The notes: generated by a model not told the origin, from the letters alone. Counted from the stretch's first letter, positions 37,486 to 47,914 are shown. The stretch is 58,133 nt of DNA from SAR202 cluster bacterium AD-804-J14_MRT_500m (GCA_009391275.1 VEXF01000008.1:1-58133); one strand, 5' to 3'. A program made the numbers and translations.

Positions 37486-37672
37486 CGTTACTCAAATCCA
37501 ATGAGATTTCCAACCGATTCAGACCTGATTGCATTTCTTATAGTCGGGTTTGTGCTATCGCCCATTGTGAACCTGTTGCCGAGAGGCCAGCTCTGCCCGG
37601 TAGGATCACCTGAGACGTCTCTACTGTCCAATGTTTTACCTCTATAAGATATCCAGCTAATCACACCGGGTA

Positions 37673-38449
37673 TTACCATGCAGTCCATCCACCATCAACA
37701 ATCAGTAAATGCCCGGTCGTGGCTCCAGAAGAAGGGCTAGCGAGATAAACGGCTGCTCCAACAAGTTCCTCTGGATCCATACGTCTTCCTAGAGGAGAAC
37801 GGGATTCCATGTCAAGTTGAACATCGTCAGGGCTGCGATTCTCCACAGCCAGCATCCCCGGAGTACTAGTAGGACCAGGGCCAATAGCATTAACCGTAAT
37901 CCCGTATTCTATCCATTCTATGGCAAGCGATCTCGTAAGATTGGCAACACCTCCTTTGCTAGCACAATAGGGCGCACGATCCTTCATAGCTGTTATAGCA
38001 AGTTGAGATGCGATATTTATGATCCTGCCGGAGTGACGTTTAATCATGCGCCTAGCGGCGGCCTGCGCACAAAAGAACAGCCCTTTGAGGTTCGTGTCTA
38101 ACGTAGTATCCCAATCACACTCTGTTACTTCCAAAGCAGACCGTCGTATACGAAGACCAGCATTGTTAACCAGAATGTCCAAAGCACCAAAATCGGTTTC
38201 AACCTGATCAATAGTAGGCTGAATAGCGCCGATGTCGGTAACATCCAGTGGATAAGTATGGCTCTTTAGTCCTATCTCCTGAATTTGATTTTGAACTTCT
38301 TTAGCCTCTTCCATCATTGAAGGAAGATCAGAAACGGCGACATTTGCGCCAGCTTGGGCCAACCCGACAGCTAGAGCCTTACCTATGCCGCGGGCAGATC
38401 CGGTTACCAGAGCCGATTTGCCAAATAAACTCAATCCAGAATATGACAC
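37673..38449 (-). CDS. SDR family oxidoreductase
   Basis: A 258-residue classical short-chain dehydrogenase/reductase. NAD(P) binding is TGSARGIG (16-23), NNAG is at 95-98, and the catalytic set is N120, S148, Y161 and K165 (APYCASKGG). The C-terminal TTGHLLIVDGGW is typical of 3-oxoacyl reductase/glucose dehydrogenase-like SDRs. The GTG start at 38447-38449 is supported by AGGAGGT about 7 bases upstream. It precedes the DRL-like gene and follows the amidase on the same strand. Substrate unknown; an alcohol or keto acid from catabolism is likely. Confidence 0.9.
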   Translation of the reverse strand: MSYSGLSLFGKSALVTGSARGIGKALAVGLAQAGANVAVSDLPSMMEEAKEVQNQIQEIGLKSHTYPLDVTDIGAIQPTIDQVETDFGALDILVNNAGLRIRRSALEVTECDWDTTLDTNLKGLFFCAQAAARRMIKRHSGRIINIASQLAITAMKDRAPYCASKGGVANLTRSLAIEWIEYGITVNAIGPGPTSTPGMLAVENRSPDDVQLDMESRSPLGRRMDPEELVGAAVYLASPSSGATTGHLLIVDGGWTAW

Positions 38450-38646
38450 AGAACCACCTCCTAGTTTTTAGACCAAATACCGTATAAATAATCCATACCA
38501 AGCTGCTTTATGGTCATGGAGTGTAATTTATGATTAGCTCTTACTTTTTCTACCACTACTTGAACTTGGTCGGTTATGTAAATACTGTCCATGTCAAAAC
38601 GCAATCTCACAATTCGTTTAATCGACAATATTAAGTAAGCTCATTG

Positions 38647-40083
38647 TTACACGGAAACAGGTGGCCGTTTATCTTTCCATGGGCGAGCTTCTTCCAACTG
38701 GGATGAGAGCCGAAAGATAGTAGCCTCATCACCAAATCGCGCTGCCATATGAATACCTATGGGCAACCCCTGATCGTTCCAATACAGCGGGATGGAAGCC
38801 GACGGCTGGCCGGAACTGTTGGTAATGAAAGTAAAGGGCGAAAATTCTGCCATACGCCGTCGCATCTCTATAGGGTCACCCCCTTCACTAAAAACAAAAT
38901 GACCTAAGCCTACTGGCGGTTGGCCCAAAGTAGGGGTAAGCCATATATCGTATTTCTGGTGAAAACGCGCAATGTTACGACTTATTTTCTGAAGATCCTG
39001 GATTATCATAAGATACTCTGGAGCACTAATCTGACGCCCCCGCATAGTATAGGCCCAAACAAATGGTTCGAAATCTTTTTCCGTAGGGGTACGTCCAATA
39101 CGGCGAGCCCAATCGTCTACAACCCAGGCGAAACCGGCGGCGCCGACTTTAACGAACCCCTGCCAGAGTTCTTCACCGTCAAAATCGGGTGAATCTTCAA
39201 CAACCTCATGACCCAGTTCAGAGCACAAAGCAACAGCATCGTGCAATGCGTACGAACAATCGGGATCCAAAGGAGTGCCGAGCGCAGTTTTCCCCGAATA
39301 GGCGATCCGGAGGCGGCCGGGAGGTGCCCCAACTTCTTCTAAGAAAGGTCTATCTGAGGGCGGAGCAGGATATGGATCCCCTAAGTCCGGCCCTGAAGAT
39401 GCATCCAAGAATGCGGCGCTTTCGCGAACCGTCCTGGTAAGGACATGTTCCGCAACGAATCCACTGAATATATCCCCAAAGAATGGACCCAAAGGGTTCC
39501 GTCCACGAGTTGGCTTGAGCCCAAAGACACCACAGCACGAGGCAGGGATGCGGATGGACCCACCAGCGTCATTGCCGTGAGCTATGGATACTATGCCAGC
39601 AGAGACAGAGGCCCCCGCTCCACCACTTGAGCCGCCGGTTGTACGGTTAAGATCCCACGGATTATGAGCGGGGCCGAAGAGTTCGGGCTCTGTGGTAGGC
39701 CCGCAAGCTAACGCCGGAGTATTGGTTTTGGCGACGGTGATCAAACCAGCCCTTTTGATTCGCTTAACTAATTCACTATCTTCATCTGGAACAAAATCTT
39801 GCAGGAACCGACTTCCTTCGGTCATCCTAACTCCAGCGTACTCTGCCAGGAAGTCTTTGAGAAGAAATGGGACTCCCGATAGCGGACCTTCAGGAAATGG
39901 TTCCTGAGCCCGCTTGCGGGCCTCGTCATACATTGGTGTTACGACAGCGTTTAAAGAAGGATTAAGACGGTCGATCCTCGATATAACCGCGTCCACCAAC
40001 TCTAACGGTGTAACCTGTTTTGTGCGAACTAGTGTTGCGAGGTCTATGGCATCAACGAAAGCGAATTCATCTGAGTTCGGCAT
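38647..40083 (-). CDS. Amidase (amidase signature family)
   Basis: A 478-residue Ser-cisSer-Lys amidase. The catalytic lysine is K76 (FLLKDF), the cis-serine lies in GGSSGGAGA (about 152-153), and the nucleophile is S176 in [13 protein letters not shown]. Length is typical (450-500). It hydrolyses amides to acid and ammonia and is cytoplasmic. GGAGGATA lies before the ATG at 40081-40083. Neighbours on the same strand are the CinA-type gene upstream and an SDR downstream. GatA of the tRNA amidotransferase shares the fold, but no gatB/gatC are nearby, so a catabolic amidase is the better call. Confidence 0.9.
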   Translation of the reverse strand: MPNSDEFAFVDAIDLATLVRTKQVTPLELVDAVISRIDRLNPSLNAVVTPMYDEARKRAQEPFPEGPLSGVPFLLKDFLAEYAGVRMTEGSRFLQDFVPDEDSELVKRIKRAGLITVAKTNTPALACGPTTEPELFGPAHNPWDLNRTTGGSSGGAGASVSAGIVSIAHGNDAGGSIRIPASCCGVFGLKPTRGRNPLGPFFGDIFSGFVAEHVLTRTVRESAAFLDASSGPDLGDPYPAPPSDRPFLEEVGAPPGRLRIAYSGKTALGTPLDPDCSYALHDAVALCSELGHEVVEDSPDFDGEELWQGFVKVGAAGFAWVVDDWARRIGRTPTEKDFEPFVWAYTMRGRQISAPEYLMIIQDLQKISRNIARFHQKYDIWLTPTLGQPPVGLGHFVFSEGGDPIEMRRRMAEFSPFTFITNSSGQPSASIPLYWNDQGLPIGIHMAARFGDEATIFRLSSQLEEARPWKDKRPPVSV

Positions 40084-40203
40084 GGGTATCCTCCTCTGTC
40101 CAATCAGGTATTAAAGTTATTCGGAGTTTATGAACCATGCATACATCAATCAACTTGCAATTAATATCATGTGTATTTTCGGTTGACATATACATGTAAA
40201 TCT

Positions 40204-40692
40204 TTATTCGCACTCCATGAGACATTGTTCCAAAAGTTCCAATGCGGCACTAGCAAACACCCACATGTTCTCCTCACGATCAGACTTTGCCGTTTCCAAA
40301 GTTAAAGTTCGTTCAACCGGCCCTGAAACCGCAAAACAAGCGTGACCTGCTGCATCTCCATAGGAATTTCCAGTAGGTCCGCTTGCACCAGTTTCACTAA
40401 GGGCCCAAGTAACGCCTAGAGCTTGCCTAATGGTGCGTGAGTTGAGCAAGGCATAGGGTTCGGAACTAGCTCTAATGCCCAACATAGCATTATCTGAAAT
40501 CTGTAGCAGCCCTTCTTGGGCGACACGGGTGTAAACAACCGCACCGCCTCTATAAAAGGCTGATGCTCCTGGTACTGCCACCAGAGTTGCGGAAATCAGC
40601 CCTCCGCAAGAAGACTCAGTTATGCCGATGGTGTGCTGGTTTTTTTTGAGAAGAGTTCCAATATTCGCACCCATGGATGTTAAATCAGGCAT
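40204..40692 (-). CDS. CinA C-terminal-domain protein (nicotinamide-nucleotide amidase-like)
   Basis: A 162-residue stand-alone CinA C-terminal domain (PncC type), which deamidates nicotinamide mononucleotide in NAD recycling in known cases. Family segments: GITESSCGGLISATL (usually AESCTGGL), VPGASAFYRGGAVVY, LSETGASGPTGN and HACFAVSGP. The change of the first motif from AESCTGG to TESSCGG keeps a Ser but is divergent. The upstream site AAGGGGG precedes the ATG at 40690-40692. It lies just upstream of the amidase on the same strand, so a role in amide catabolism rather than NAD salvage cannot be ruled out. Confidence 0.85.
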   Translation of the reverse strand: MPDLTSMGANIGTLLKKNQHTIGITESSCGGLISATLVAVPGASAFYRGGAVVYTRVAQEGLLQISDNAMLGIRASSEPYALLNSRTIRQALGVTWALSETGASGPTGNSYGDAAGHACFAVSGPVERTLTLETAKSDREENMWVFASAALELLEQCLMECE

Positions 40693-40900
40693 CGAACCCC
40701 CTTATTCTGAAACCAAGTTGGAAACCGTATTCTACCCTAGAAGTAATCCCTTGATCTCATTTAATACTATATCTCCATATAGCAGGCTAGCCATGAACCC
40801 GTCTGGATTAACCATGATATTCTTTGTTTATTCATATAATGTATAGGTAGACCAACCTTCTAGAGCTACAGCAACAAACCGTCTTCGCCAATCTATCAAT

Positions 40901-42226
40901 ATGAAAAACGTTTTCCATTTTCGAAAAAACCACGATATGTTTTACGGTTGGTGGTTAGCTATAGCTGGAGCCGGCATCATGGCATTAGGAACCGTGCCAA
41001 TGTTCCAGGGGTTGCCTCTCTGGAATCCAATTCTTCGAAATTCCTTCGGCTGGACAGCCAGTCAAATGTCATGGGCGTTCGCGGTTACAAGAATAGAAGG
41101 AGGGCTCTTGGGGCCAGTTGAGGGGTTCCTAATCGAGCGGGTCGGACCCCGGCGCATGGTTTTCATCGGATTAACCATATTAGGAACCGGTTTTTTGATG
41201 TTCAGCCAAATAAATGAACTCTGGCAACTATACGGATCGTTCTTCGTCATGAGCATAGGTGCGGCACTCGGAGGTTGGCTGCCAATGATGACAGTGATGA
41301 ACGCCTGGTTCGTTCGCAAGAAAGCGGTAGCTATGTCAATAGTGATGGAAGGATTCGCCATCGGGGGGATCATACTACCAGTAATTTATGCATGGCTAAT
41401 AGGCGGAACAGATCCAATGGTGTCAGAACGATTAGGGTGGCGCATGACAGCCGTTGGTGTGGGAGTCGTTATATTGATCTTAGCATTTCCAATGTCTCGC
41501 TTGATCCACAATCGACCCGAGGATATAGGACTCAAGCCCGACGGTAAATCAACTTATCAACGACCGGATATGCGATCGAACAACCCAAAAGTTTCTGAAT
41601 CGATAAAAGAACTAGATTTCACATGGCAACAAGCGATACGGACTCGCAATTTCTGGTTGATCAGCATTGGCCATGCATGCTCATCTATAGTATTCGTATC
41701 ATTAACAGTCCACATAGGAATCTTGTTTGATGATCGGGGATTTTCACTACAATCAATAGGATTTATAGTGGCCACTATGGCAATAGCCAATGCTGTCTTT
41801 CTATTTATCGGGGCCTACATAGGAGACAGAGTTCCGATAAGAATAGCTACTTTTATGTTCTCGGCCATTCAGATGGCAGCGGTAGTTGTATTAGTCGTAT
41901 CAGAAACGTTACCGATGGCGTTTCTATTCGCATTGCTGTTAGGAATGGGATTTGGAGGAAGAACTCCTTTAACCTCCGCGATACGTGGCGTCTATTTTGG
42001 CAGGAGGGCATTTGCTGCCATAATGGGCATCTCTCAGGTTCCTATGAACATATTGCTTTTTGCAATGCCCTTGTTTGCAGGCTATATGCGGGACGCGACC
42101 GGAACGTATGATACAGCGTTCCTGATAATCGGAACTATATCAATCTTAGGATCCTCCTTGTTCCTTTTATTAGGAGATCCCAAAGCGTCTCAGGCCATTA
42201 GCAACCATCAACACCTGGTCGGCTAA
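40901..42226 (+). CDS. MFS transporter (monocarboxylate/oxalate-formate-like)
   Basis: A 441-residue 12-helix carrier that begins its first helix with MFYGWWLAIAGAGIMALG. GPVEGFLIERVGPRRMVFIG is the 2-3 loop signature. The central loop (about 205-245) is charged. It shares the GWW start, GPVEG and the RxPxxTSxRGxYFGRRxFxAIMG segment with the carrier at 25447, so they are paralogues. No good ribosome binding site is seen before the ATG at 40901; the ATG at residue 13 is an alternative. HyuA/HyuB follow on the same strand after 234 bases, so it may bring in their substrate. Confidence 0.86.
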   Translation: MKNVFHFRKNHDMFYGWWLAIAGAGIMALGTVPMFQGLPLWNPILRNSFGWTASQMSWAFAVTRIEGGLLGPVEGFLIERVGPRRMVFIGLTILGTGFLMFSQINELWQLYGSFFVMSIGAALGGWLPMMTVMNAWFVRKKAVAMSIVMEGFAIGGIILPVIYAWLIGGTDPMVSERLGWRMTAVGVGVVILILAFPMSRLIHNRPEDIGLKPDGKSTYQRPDMRSNNPKVSESIKELDFTWQQAIRTRNFWLISIGHACSSIVFVSLTVHIGILFDDRGFSLQSIGFIVATMAIANAVFLFIGAYIGDRVPIRIATFMFSAIQMAAVVVLVVSETLPMAFLFALLLGMGFGGRTPLTSAIRGVYFGRRAFAAIMGISQVPMNILLFAMPLFAGYMRDATGTYDTAFLIIGTISILGSSLFLLLGDPKASQAISNHQHLVG

Positions 42227-42250
42227 TCAAATTAACCTCTTGATATAGAA

Positions 42251-42268
42251 TGGAACTCAGTGGTTCCA
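42251..42268 (+). terminator. Small hairpin after the MFS gene
   Basis: TGGAAC-TCAGTG-GTTCCA forms a 6-bp stem 25 bases after the stop codon, with further imperfect pairing outside (TTGAT/ATCAA). No T-run follows, so it may be an mRNA end-stabilising hairpin rather than a terminator. Confidence 0.3.
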
Positions 42269-42460
42269 ATATCATCAAATATCTGATATCCCAATCTTTG
42301 ATTTAATACGAATCTCTTGCGAAAATCACGAGGTGTCCTGTCATCCTAACGGGAGATTGTACCTGGTGGTGATATTATTGGCATTGACACCCGACCGGAA
42401 GCACAAATATCATCCAAGCCATATAACCAATGTGATAAACGGAAATTATGGAGAACAGAA

Positions 42461-44539
42461 TTGACGCGATTTAGGGTTGGAGTAGACATAGGCGGCACGT
42501 TCACAGATGTTGTTTTTTTAGGAGATGACGGAACTGTATTAGCTAGAAAGATTGCAAGCACACCTGATGACTACAGCAGAGCAGTTCTGAAAGGCGTTAA
42601 AGAAGGTGAATCCGAGCTAAATATAGGTTCTGAGCAAATCGAGGAAGTAAGTCATGGGTTCACTGTAGCCACCAACGCGATTATAGAGGGGAAAGGTGCG
42701 AGAACGGCTCTTATAACCACTGAGGGCTTTCGTGACATTCTAGAATTTCGGCGCAACAGGGTTCCAAGGCTTTACGACCTGTATTACGAGAAGGCTCCTC
42801 CCCTAGTAAAACGACAGTTCCGGCTAGAAGTAAAAGAACGCGTCAATTTCAAAGGTGAAATCATAAAGGCATTAGATAAAAATGGGGTCGAATCTGTGGT
42901 AACCAATATCCTAAATAGTCAAGTGGAATCAGTCGCAGTCTGCCTGCTGCATTCGTACGCAAACCCAGACCACGAACACTACATCGGTGAAGTTTTAAAG
43001 CGTAGAGCCCCAAACATAGTTCTTACGTTATCGAGCGAACTTCTTCCCGAGATGAAAGAATATGAGAGAACCAGCACCACAGTCATAAACTGTTACGTCC
43101 GACCAGTGGTAGAGCGATACCTAACCGCCCTAATCGACGGCCTAAAGGGAATGTCCATAAATGTTCCTCTAACCGTAATGCAATCCAACGGCGGTCTGGC
43201 AACAGCTAGGATAGCTCAGGAAAAACCGGTTTATTGTATTGAGTCCGGGCCTGCCGCAGGTGTGGTAGGTGCAAACCATCTTGGCAAGAGGCTCGGCATA
43301 GAGAATCTTATGACACTTGATATGGGAGGTACGACTGCTAAAGCATCCATCATTGAGAATGGAGAAATGCTGCAAGCACCAGAATATGAAGTAGGTGGCG
43401 GTATCAGTGTCGGCCACAGGCTACTCAAAGGGGCCGGTCATATTTTGCGCGTAGCAGCCATAGATCTAGCTGAGGTTGGCGCCGGAGGTGGCAGCATAGC
43501 TTCGGTTGATGGAAGTGGTTCGCTCAGAGTAGGTCCGAACAGTTCTGGAGCACAACCAGGACCGGCATGTTACAGTCAAGGAGGAACTGACGCCACGGTC
43601 ACAGATGCCGATGTTCTTCTCGGTTACCTAAACCCGTGTTTCCTGTTAGGTGGTGATTTTCCTATTGACGCAGACAAGGCACGTAAAGCCATATCACAGG
43701 ATGTGGCCGGGCCTCTAGAAATGTCCGAGATAGAGGCAGCCCACGGAGTCCATCTGCTGGTAAATTCAAACATGAGCAGAGCTCTTAGAGCGGTTTCTAG
43801 TGAAAGGGGACGTGATCCGAGAAGGTTCACATTGATGGCCTTTGGAGGAGGGGGACCAGTGCACGCGGCAGGGTTAGCCGAGATGCTTGATATTAAGAAA
43901 GTCATTATCCCGCCTTATCCAGGCGTGTTCAGTTCTTTCGGTCTTCTGTTCGCGGATGTAGAACACCATTTCATTAAAACTTACTTCAAAACATTTGACG
44001 AAATGCAGATTGATGAATTGAACGTGATTTTAAACAACATGGTCGAAGAAGGACGTGTACAGTTACGGTCCGAAGGATTTGAAGACTCTCGTCATCAAAC
44101 GACGATTCAAGTGGACATGAAATATAACGGTCAAGTGTCTGAGTTAACAGTCCCAATGCCAGCAGGACCAGTAACCAGCCACACGTTGACAAACCTAGTT
44201 GAAGCATTCGAAGTAGAGCACGAAAAAACGTACGGGTACCGGACAAACGTTGGCTTCCAGATGGTAAACCTCAGAGTAATCGCTCGCGGCCTGTCAGAAG
44301 AAAATAGACTCCCGGAACAGTATCAGATGGCTTCAGTTTCCGGGCATAGCGGCGGAAATCGCCAGATCTATTTTGGTCCTAAAATAGGATGGGTAAATAC
44401 TCCTATCACAACTCGGCAGGGGCTGGTCGGTGGGATAGACGGGCCTGTGATAGTGGAAGAATATGATTCAACTACGGTAGTACCACCTGGTTGGCACAGC
44501 TCAGTTGATCGGTGGCAAAACGTAATCTTGGAACGCTAG
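42461..44539 (+). CDS. hyuA: Hydantoinase/oxoprolinase subunit A
   Basis: A 692-residue HyuA-type subunit of an ATP-dependent hydantoinase, N-methylhydantoinase or 5-oxoprolinase. The N-terminal ASKHA-like ATP-binding domain shows VDIGGTFTDVV (8-18), HGFTVATNAIIEGKGA and the second phosphate motif TLDMGGTTAKASI. GVFSSFGLLFADVEHHF and the C-terminal domain with VEEYDSTTVVPPGW are also typical. The TTG start is supported by a GGAG about 7 bases upstream. HyuB begins 18 bases downstream, so the two form an operon. The enzyme opens a cyclic amide using ATP; which one is not clear. Confidence 0.93.
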   Translation: MTRFRVGVDIGGTFTDVVFLGDDGTVLARKIASTPDDYSRAVLKGVKEGESELNIGSEQIEEVSHGFTVATNAIIEGKGARTALITTEGFRDILEFRRNRVPRLYDLYYEKAPPLVKRQFRLEVKERVNFKGEIIKALDKNGVESVVTNILNSQVESVAVCLLHSYANPDHEHYIGEVLKRRAPNIVLTLSSELLPEMKEYERTSTTVINCYVRPVVERYLTALIDGLKGMSINVPLTVMQSNGGLATARIAQEKPVYCIESGPAAGVVGANHLGKRLGIENLMTLDMGGTTAKASIIENGEMLQAPEYEVGGGISVGHRLLKGAGHILRVAAIDLAEVGAGGGSIASVDGSGSLRVGPNSSGAQPGPACYSQGGTDATVTDADVLLGYLNPCFLLGGDFPIDADKARKAISQDVAGPLEMSEIEAAHGVHLLVNSNMSRALRAVSSERGRDPRRFTLMAFGGGGPVHAAGLAEMLDIKKVIIPPYPGVFSSFGLLFADVEHHFIKTYFKTFDEMQIDELNVILNNMVEEGRVQLRSEGFEDSRHQTTIQVDMKYNGQVSELTVPMPAGPVTSHTLTNLVEAFEVEHEKTYGYRTNVGFQMVNLRVIARGLSEENRLPEQYQMASVSGHSGGNRQIYFGPKIGWVNTPITTRQGLVGGIDGPVIVEEYDSTTVVPPGWHSSVDRWQNVILER

Positions 44540-44557
44540 CCAAGGAAGGAGATCAAG

Positions 44558-46300
44558 GTGCAAAAAACTACAGATCCAGTAACAAGAGAGATAGTTAAGA
44601 ACGCCCTGATGAGCACGGCAGATACCATGGCACTAACCGTCGTTCGAACTGCTCGCTCGGCGGTTATCAAACATGGTATGGATTTTTCAACTGCATTATT
44701 CACAGCAGACGGGAAACAGGTTGCGCAAGGATTGACGCTGCCTGCCCACCTTGGAGCTATGGAGCCCGCGCTTAAAGGAGTAATGGATTTCTTTGGAGAC
44801 GATGTCAAACCGGAAGACATTTTCGCCAACAACGACCCGTATGAGGGAGGCAGCCATCTACCGGATATTTTTCTGTTCAAGCCAGTTTTTTCTTATGACA
44901 CTTTGATAGGTTGGAGTTCTTGTATCGGGCACCAGACCGATATAGGAGGAAGAGTGGCAGGAGGAAACGCCTGCGATAATACCGAACTTTATCAGGAAGG
45001 ACTCTTATTACCCCCATTAAAGTTGTTTGAAGAAGGACGCCTCAACCAAGCTGTCTGGAGAATTCTTGAAAAGAATGTTCGCGTTCCAGAGAAAGTGTTA
45101 GGTGATGTACAGGCCCTAATTGCAGCCGTGAAATTTGGCGAACGAGATTTTCTTAGACTCGCCGGTGAATACGGTTTAGAAGACTTGAAAAATTATATGG
45201 AAGACATTTTAGATACGACTGAGCTACTCACTCGATCTGAACTTTCAAGGTTACCTCAAGGAGAATGGGAGTTCTCAGACTATATCGATAACGACGGTAT
45301 AGATCTTCACCCAATAGAGATTCGGGTAAAGGCACGAATCCAAGGTGACGAAATGTTCGTAGATTTTTCAGGGACGTCACCCCAAGCCCGTGGGTCAATT
45401 AATCCAAATTTCGCATATACAAAATCCCAAGTTTACGCTGCTATGAAATGCATGATAGATCCATCCATACAATCGAATAATGGATTCTTCCGTCCATTCA
45501 CTATAACAGCGCCCGAGGGATGTTTCGTAAACCCACAGCATCCCGCACCTGTGGCCGCCAGAGGATTGGCAGGGTTCAGGATTTGTCATGCGATCTTCGG
45601 GGCTATGGCGCAAGCGTTGCCGGGCAAAGTTCCGGCTGCCTGGGGTGGAGGTGAGGTCGGTCTAAGCTTTGCGGGGTATTACCCGGACCGAAAAGCTTGG
45701 GTCTATTTAGAATTTAATAACGACGGCCCGCGAGGAGGCGGACCTTATATCGACGGAGCTGACGGCCTAGCTGCGCCGATTCACAACATGGCAAACACTC
45801 CTATCGAAAGTATAGAAGCGGACCAACCGCTAATGATCGAACAATACGCTCTGGTTCCAGATAGTGGTGGAGCGGGAACATATAGGGGTGGCCTGGGTAT
45901 AGTCCGTGATTTCAGAATTCTTGCGGACGAGGCTGTATTCCAGCTTCGATCAGACCGACACGATTACCTGCCCTGGGGAGTGGAGGGTGGGAAGTCCGGT
46001 ACCCCGACCGAAAACTACCTGAACCCTGACACGGAAAACAGAGAGTTGCCAAGTAAGCATCTCATGACCTTAAAGAAAGGTGATCTATACCGGTGCGTTC
46101 AGGCAGGTGGAGGAGGTTACGGAGAACCTCTAGACCGGGATGTAAATGCAGTCCTAGAAGACTTTAACCAAGAAAAACTTACTCCAGAATACGCAAAGCG
46201 AGAATACGGTGTAGTAATAGATCCAGAATCCGGTGACGTTAATATTCAAGCCACTGCCGCGCTACGCCACAAGTTGAAGAACGCAAATCGAACAGAATAA
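44558..46300 (+). CDS. hyuB: Hydantoinase/oxoprolinase subunit B
   Basis: A 580-residue HyuB-type partner of the gene before it. Family marks: MDFSTALFTADGKQVAQG, NNDPYEGGSHLPDIFLFKPVF, HQTDIGGRVAGG, VDFSGTSPQARGSIN and GGGGYGEPLDRD. GTG at 44558 is preceded by AAGGAGA and follows the HyuA stop by 18 bases. Length and order fit the standard hyuAB pair. The downstream gene (ThyX) converges, so the pair is the end of its transcript. Confidence 0.93.
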   Translation: MQKTTDPVTREIVKNALMSTADTMALTVVRTARSAVIKHGMDFSTALFTADGKQVAQGLTLPAHLGAMEPALKGVMDFFGDDVKPEDIFANNDPYEGGSHLPDIFLFKPVFSYDTLIGWSSCIGHQTDIGGRVAGGNACDNTELYQEGLLLPPLKLFEEGRLNQAVWRILEKNVRVPEKVLGDVQALIAAVKFGERDFLRLAGEYGLEDLKNYMEDILDTTELLTRSELSRLPQGEWEFSDYIDNDGIDLHPIEIRVKARIQGDEMFVDFSGTSPQARGSINPNFAYTKSQVYAAMKCMIDPSIQSNNGFFRPFTITAPEGCFVNPQHPAPVAARGLAGFRICHAIFGAMAQALPGKVPAAWGGGEVGLSFAGYYPDRKAWVYLEFNNDGPRGGGPYIDGADGLAAPIHNMANTPIESIEADQPLMIEQYALVPDSGGAGTYRGGLGIVRDFRILADEAVFQLRSDRHDYLPWGVEGGKSGTPTENYLNPDTENRELPSKHLMTLKKGDLYRCVQAGGGGYGEPLDRDVNAVLEDFNQEKLTPEYAKREYGVVIDPESGDVNIQATAALRHKLKNANRTE

Positions 46301-46439
46301 TAAAACTCAAGATGCAGTCTTAAAGGATTATACAGGCAGGCACCGTCGGAGATGGTCAGGCGCACGTGATTAAGTCATCATTCGCTTAGCTCCTATCGAA
46401 AAACCTCATGCCGTCCACACAAGTTCCATTTAGGAACTA

Positions 46440-47873
46440 TCAGGGCCCAGGAAGTTCAGTGAACGGCCACCAGTCCGGGAGATCACGTAACGGCAGGTAC
46501 CGGAAAAGTTGTGGATGAACATCTACCACCAAATGCAGAGCTTGATCCATAACATCCCTGATAGAGAAGTGGGCCTGGGCCTGAGTACGCAACTTAAATA
46601 GATGGTAGCATTCCCTAAGATTAGCTTTGGTAATCAGCCGCCGTAAGTGTGCATGGGTAACCAGATAGGGAGCGATTACAGGGAACGATTCTGATATTCT
46701 TCGAAAAACATTCTCAGCCAGGTGGACTTCTTCAGAAAATTGATCTTCCAATCCGGCATCTTGAACTAACGGGGGCACTAATATGCCGTGAATAACGGTG
46801 AGAGGTTGCGGGATATATGTTTGAATCCTATGCCGCTTGAATTCTCTATATGCACCATAATCCATCACCAGTTCAAATGTATAATCAACCAATTCAAACT
46901 CTCGCGGTGGAGCATCGTGCGGCCCTAAACCCTGTAAAAAGGTCGAAACAAATTCAGACCGATCCGCGAGAGCCATCGCTTTAACGCTATCCCAAGCCTG
47001 TTGATAAGCCATATTCGAATAGCGATACGCTAGGGCGGCACCAAGTTTGATCTCAGCTTCAAGGTCATAGTGAACAAGTCGAGCAGTAATATATGAGTCT
47101 TTTAAAACGCCAACATTTGTACCATTATGCTGAGATTGATTTTCACGGACAGAAGATAGGTACGGATTGGCATCGGCGTACTTGATTAAGGTCGGGGTTA
47201 TAAGACGGCCTTGAACTTTAAGTTCCCCAGCCAAATCCCGCTCTTCTGCCAAATCCGAAGTTAACAGCTTAGTAATAGCATGTTCCATAGAACGAGCATT
47301 CATGGTAACCGCTACGTTAGTGAGCGTAGCGGCAGGAAGGATAAAACGGCAACTATCGATGGACTGACGACGCAGTCGAAGGTTATAAGCGGAGTCTCGC
47401 TCTCCTTCTCTTTGGGGGTGCATTTTGGCCAAATGTTGCGTTAGACTTTTTACTAGACTTTCATAAGTCTGAAATAATCTATCGCACGTATCAACATAGA
47501 GACTACGGATCTCTTCAAACTGGCCTAATTCTGAAGGCACGTGATAATAACCGGCCTCGAGAACCTGATACCGAGATGATTTTTCAGTATAGGAAGCCAG
47601 TCTGTTATCTTCCAAAGAATCGCACGCAAGTCGTGAAATGTTTTCCACAGCCATGTGAATAATGGCGTGTTCAGCAACTGAAGCGTGCCCATAACCCAAA
47701 ACCCAACGTTCATGGAAATCGGCGGCTCTTTCGCTGGTTACACGTTGGGCGATCTCATCAAAAGGTTCGGGGCGCCGAGATGTCATGGCGCAAACCACAG
47801 CCATCTGCTCCTCAGATAGTTCCCGAGGACTCAATGGATAGATCCGGCGAATATAAGATGAGTCAGTGGTCAT
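46440..47873 (-). CDS. thyX: Double-length ThyX-like flavin-dependent thymidylate synthase
   Basis: A 477-residue protein with two ThyX-like halves; ordinary ThyX is 210-250 residues. The first half has GHASVAEHA, then DNR-LASYTEK-S-SRY (89-102) in place of RHRx7S, and CRFILPAATLTNVAVTMNARS. The second half has FKRHR-IQTYIPQ-P (345-357), followed by TKANLRECYHLFKLRTQAQ. RHR is thus kept only in the second half and the x7S serine only in the first. ThyX methylates dUMP with FAD and methylene-tetrahydrofolate. No Shine-Dalgarno site is visible before the ATG. It lies 41 bases after lpdA on the same strand. I did not see thyA in the window. Confidence 0.85.
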   Translation of the reverse strand: MTTDSSYIRRIYPLSPRELSEEQMAVVCAMTSRRPEPFDEIAQRVTSERAADFHERWVLGYGHASVAEHAIIHMAVENISRLACDSLEDNRLASYTEKSSRYQVLEAGYYHVPSELGQFEEIRSLYVDTCDRLFQTYESLVKSLTQHLAKMHPQREGERDSAYNLRLRRQSIDSCRFILPAATLTNVAVTMNARSMEHAITKLLTSDLAEERDLAGELKVQGRLITPTLIKYADANPYLSSVRENQSQHNGTNVGVLKDSYITARLVHYDLEAEIKLGAALAYRYSNMAYQQAWDSVKAMALADRSEFVSTFLQGLGPHDAPPREFELVDYTFELVMDYGAYREFKRHRIQTYIPQPLTVIHGILVPPLVQDAGLEDQFSEEVHLAENVFRRISESFPVIAPYLVTHAHLRRLITKANLRECYHLFKLRTQAQAHFSIRDVMDQALHLVVDVHPQLFRYLPLRDLPDWWPFTELPGP

Positions 47874-47914
47874 TGCATAGGTTAATTAGGTCGTAATCAT
47901 TGATATCATGCGAT

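Noticed and set aside
38647..40083. GatA subunit of tRNA amidotransferase
   Set aside because: No gatB or gatC is nearby and the gene sits among catabolic genes; an ordinary amidase fits better.
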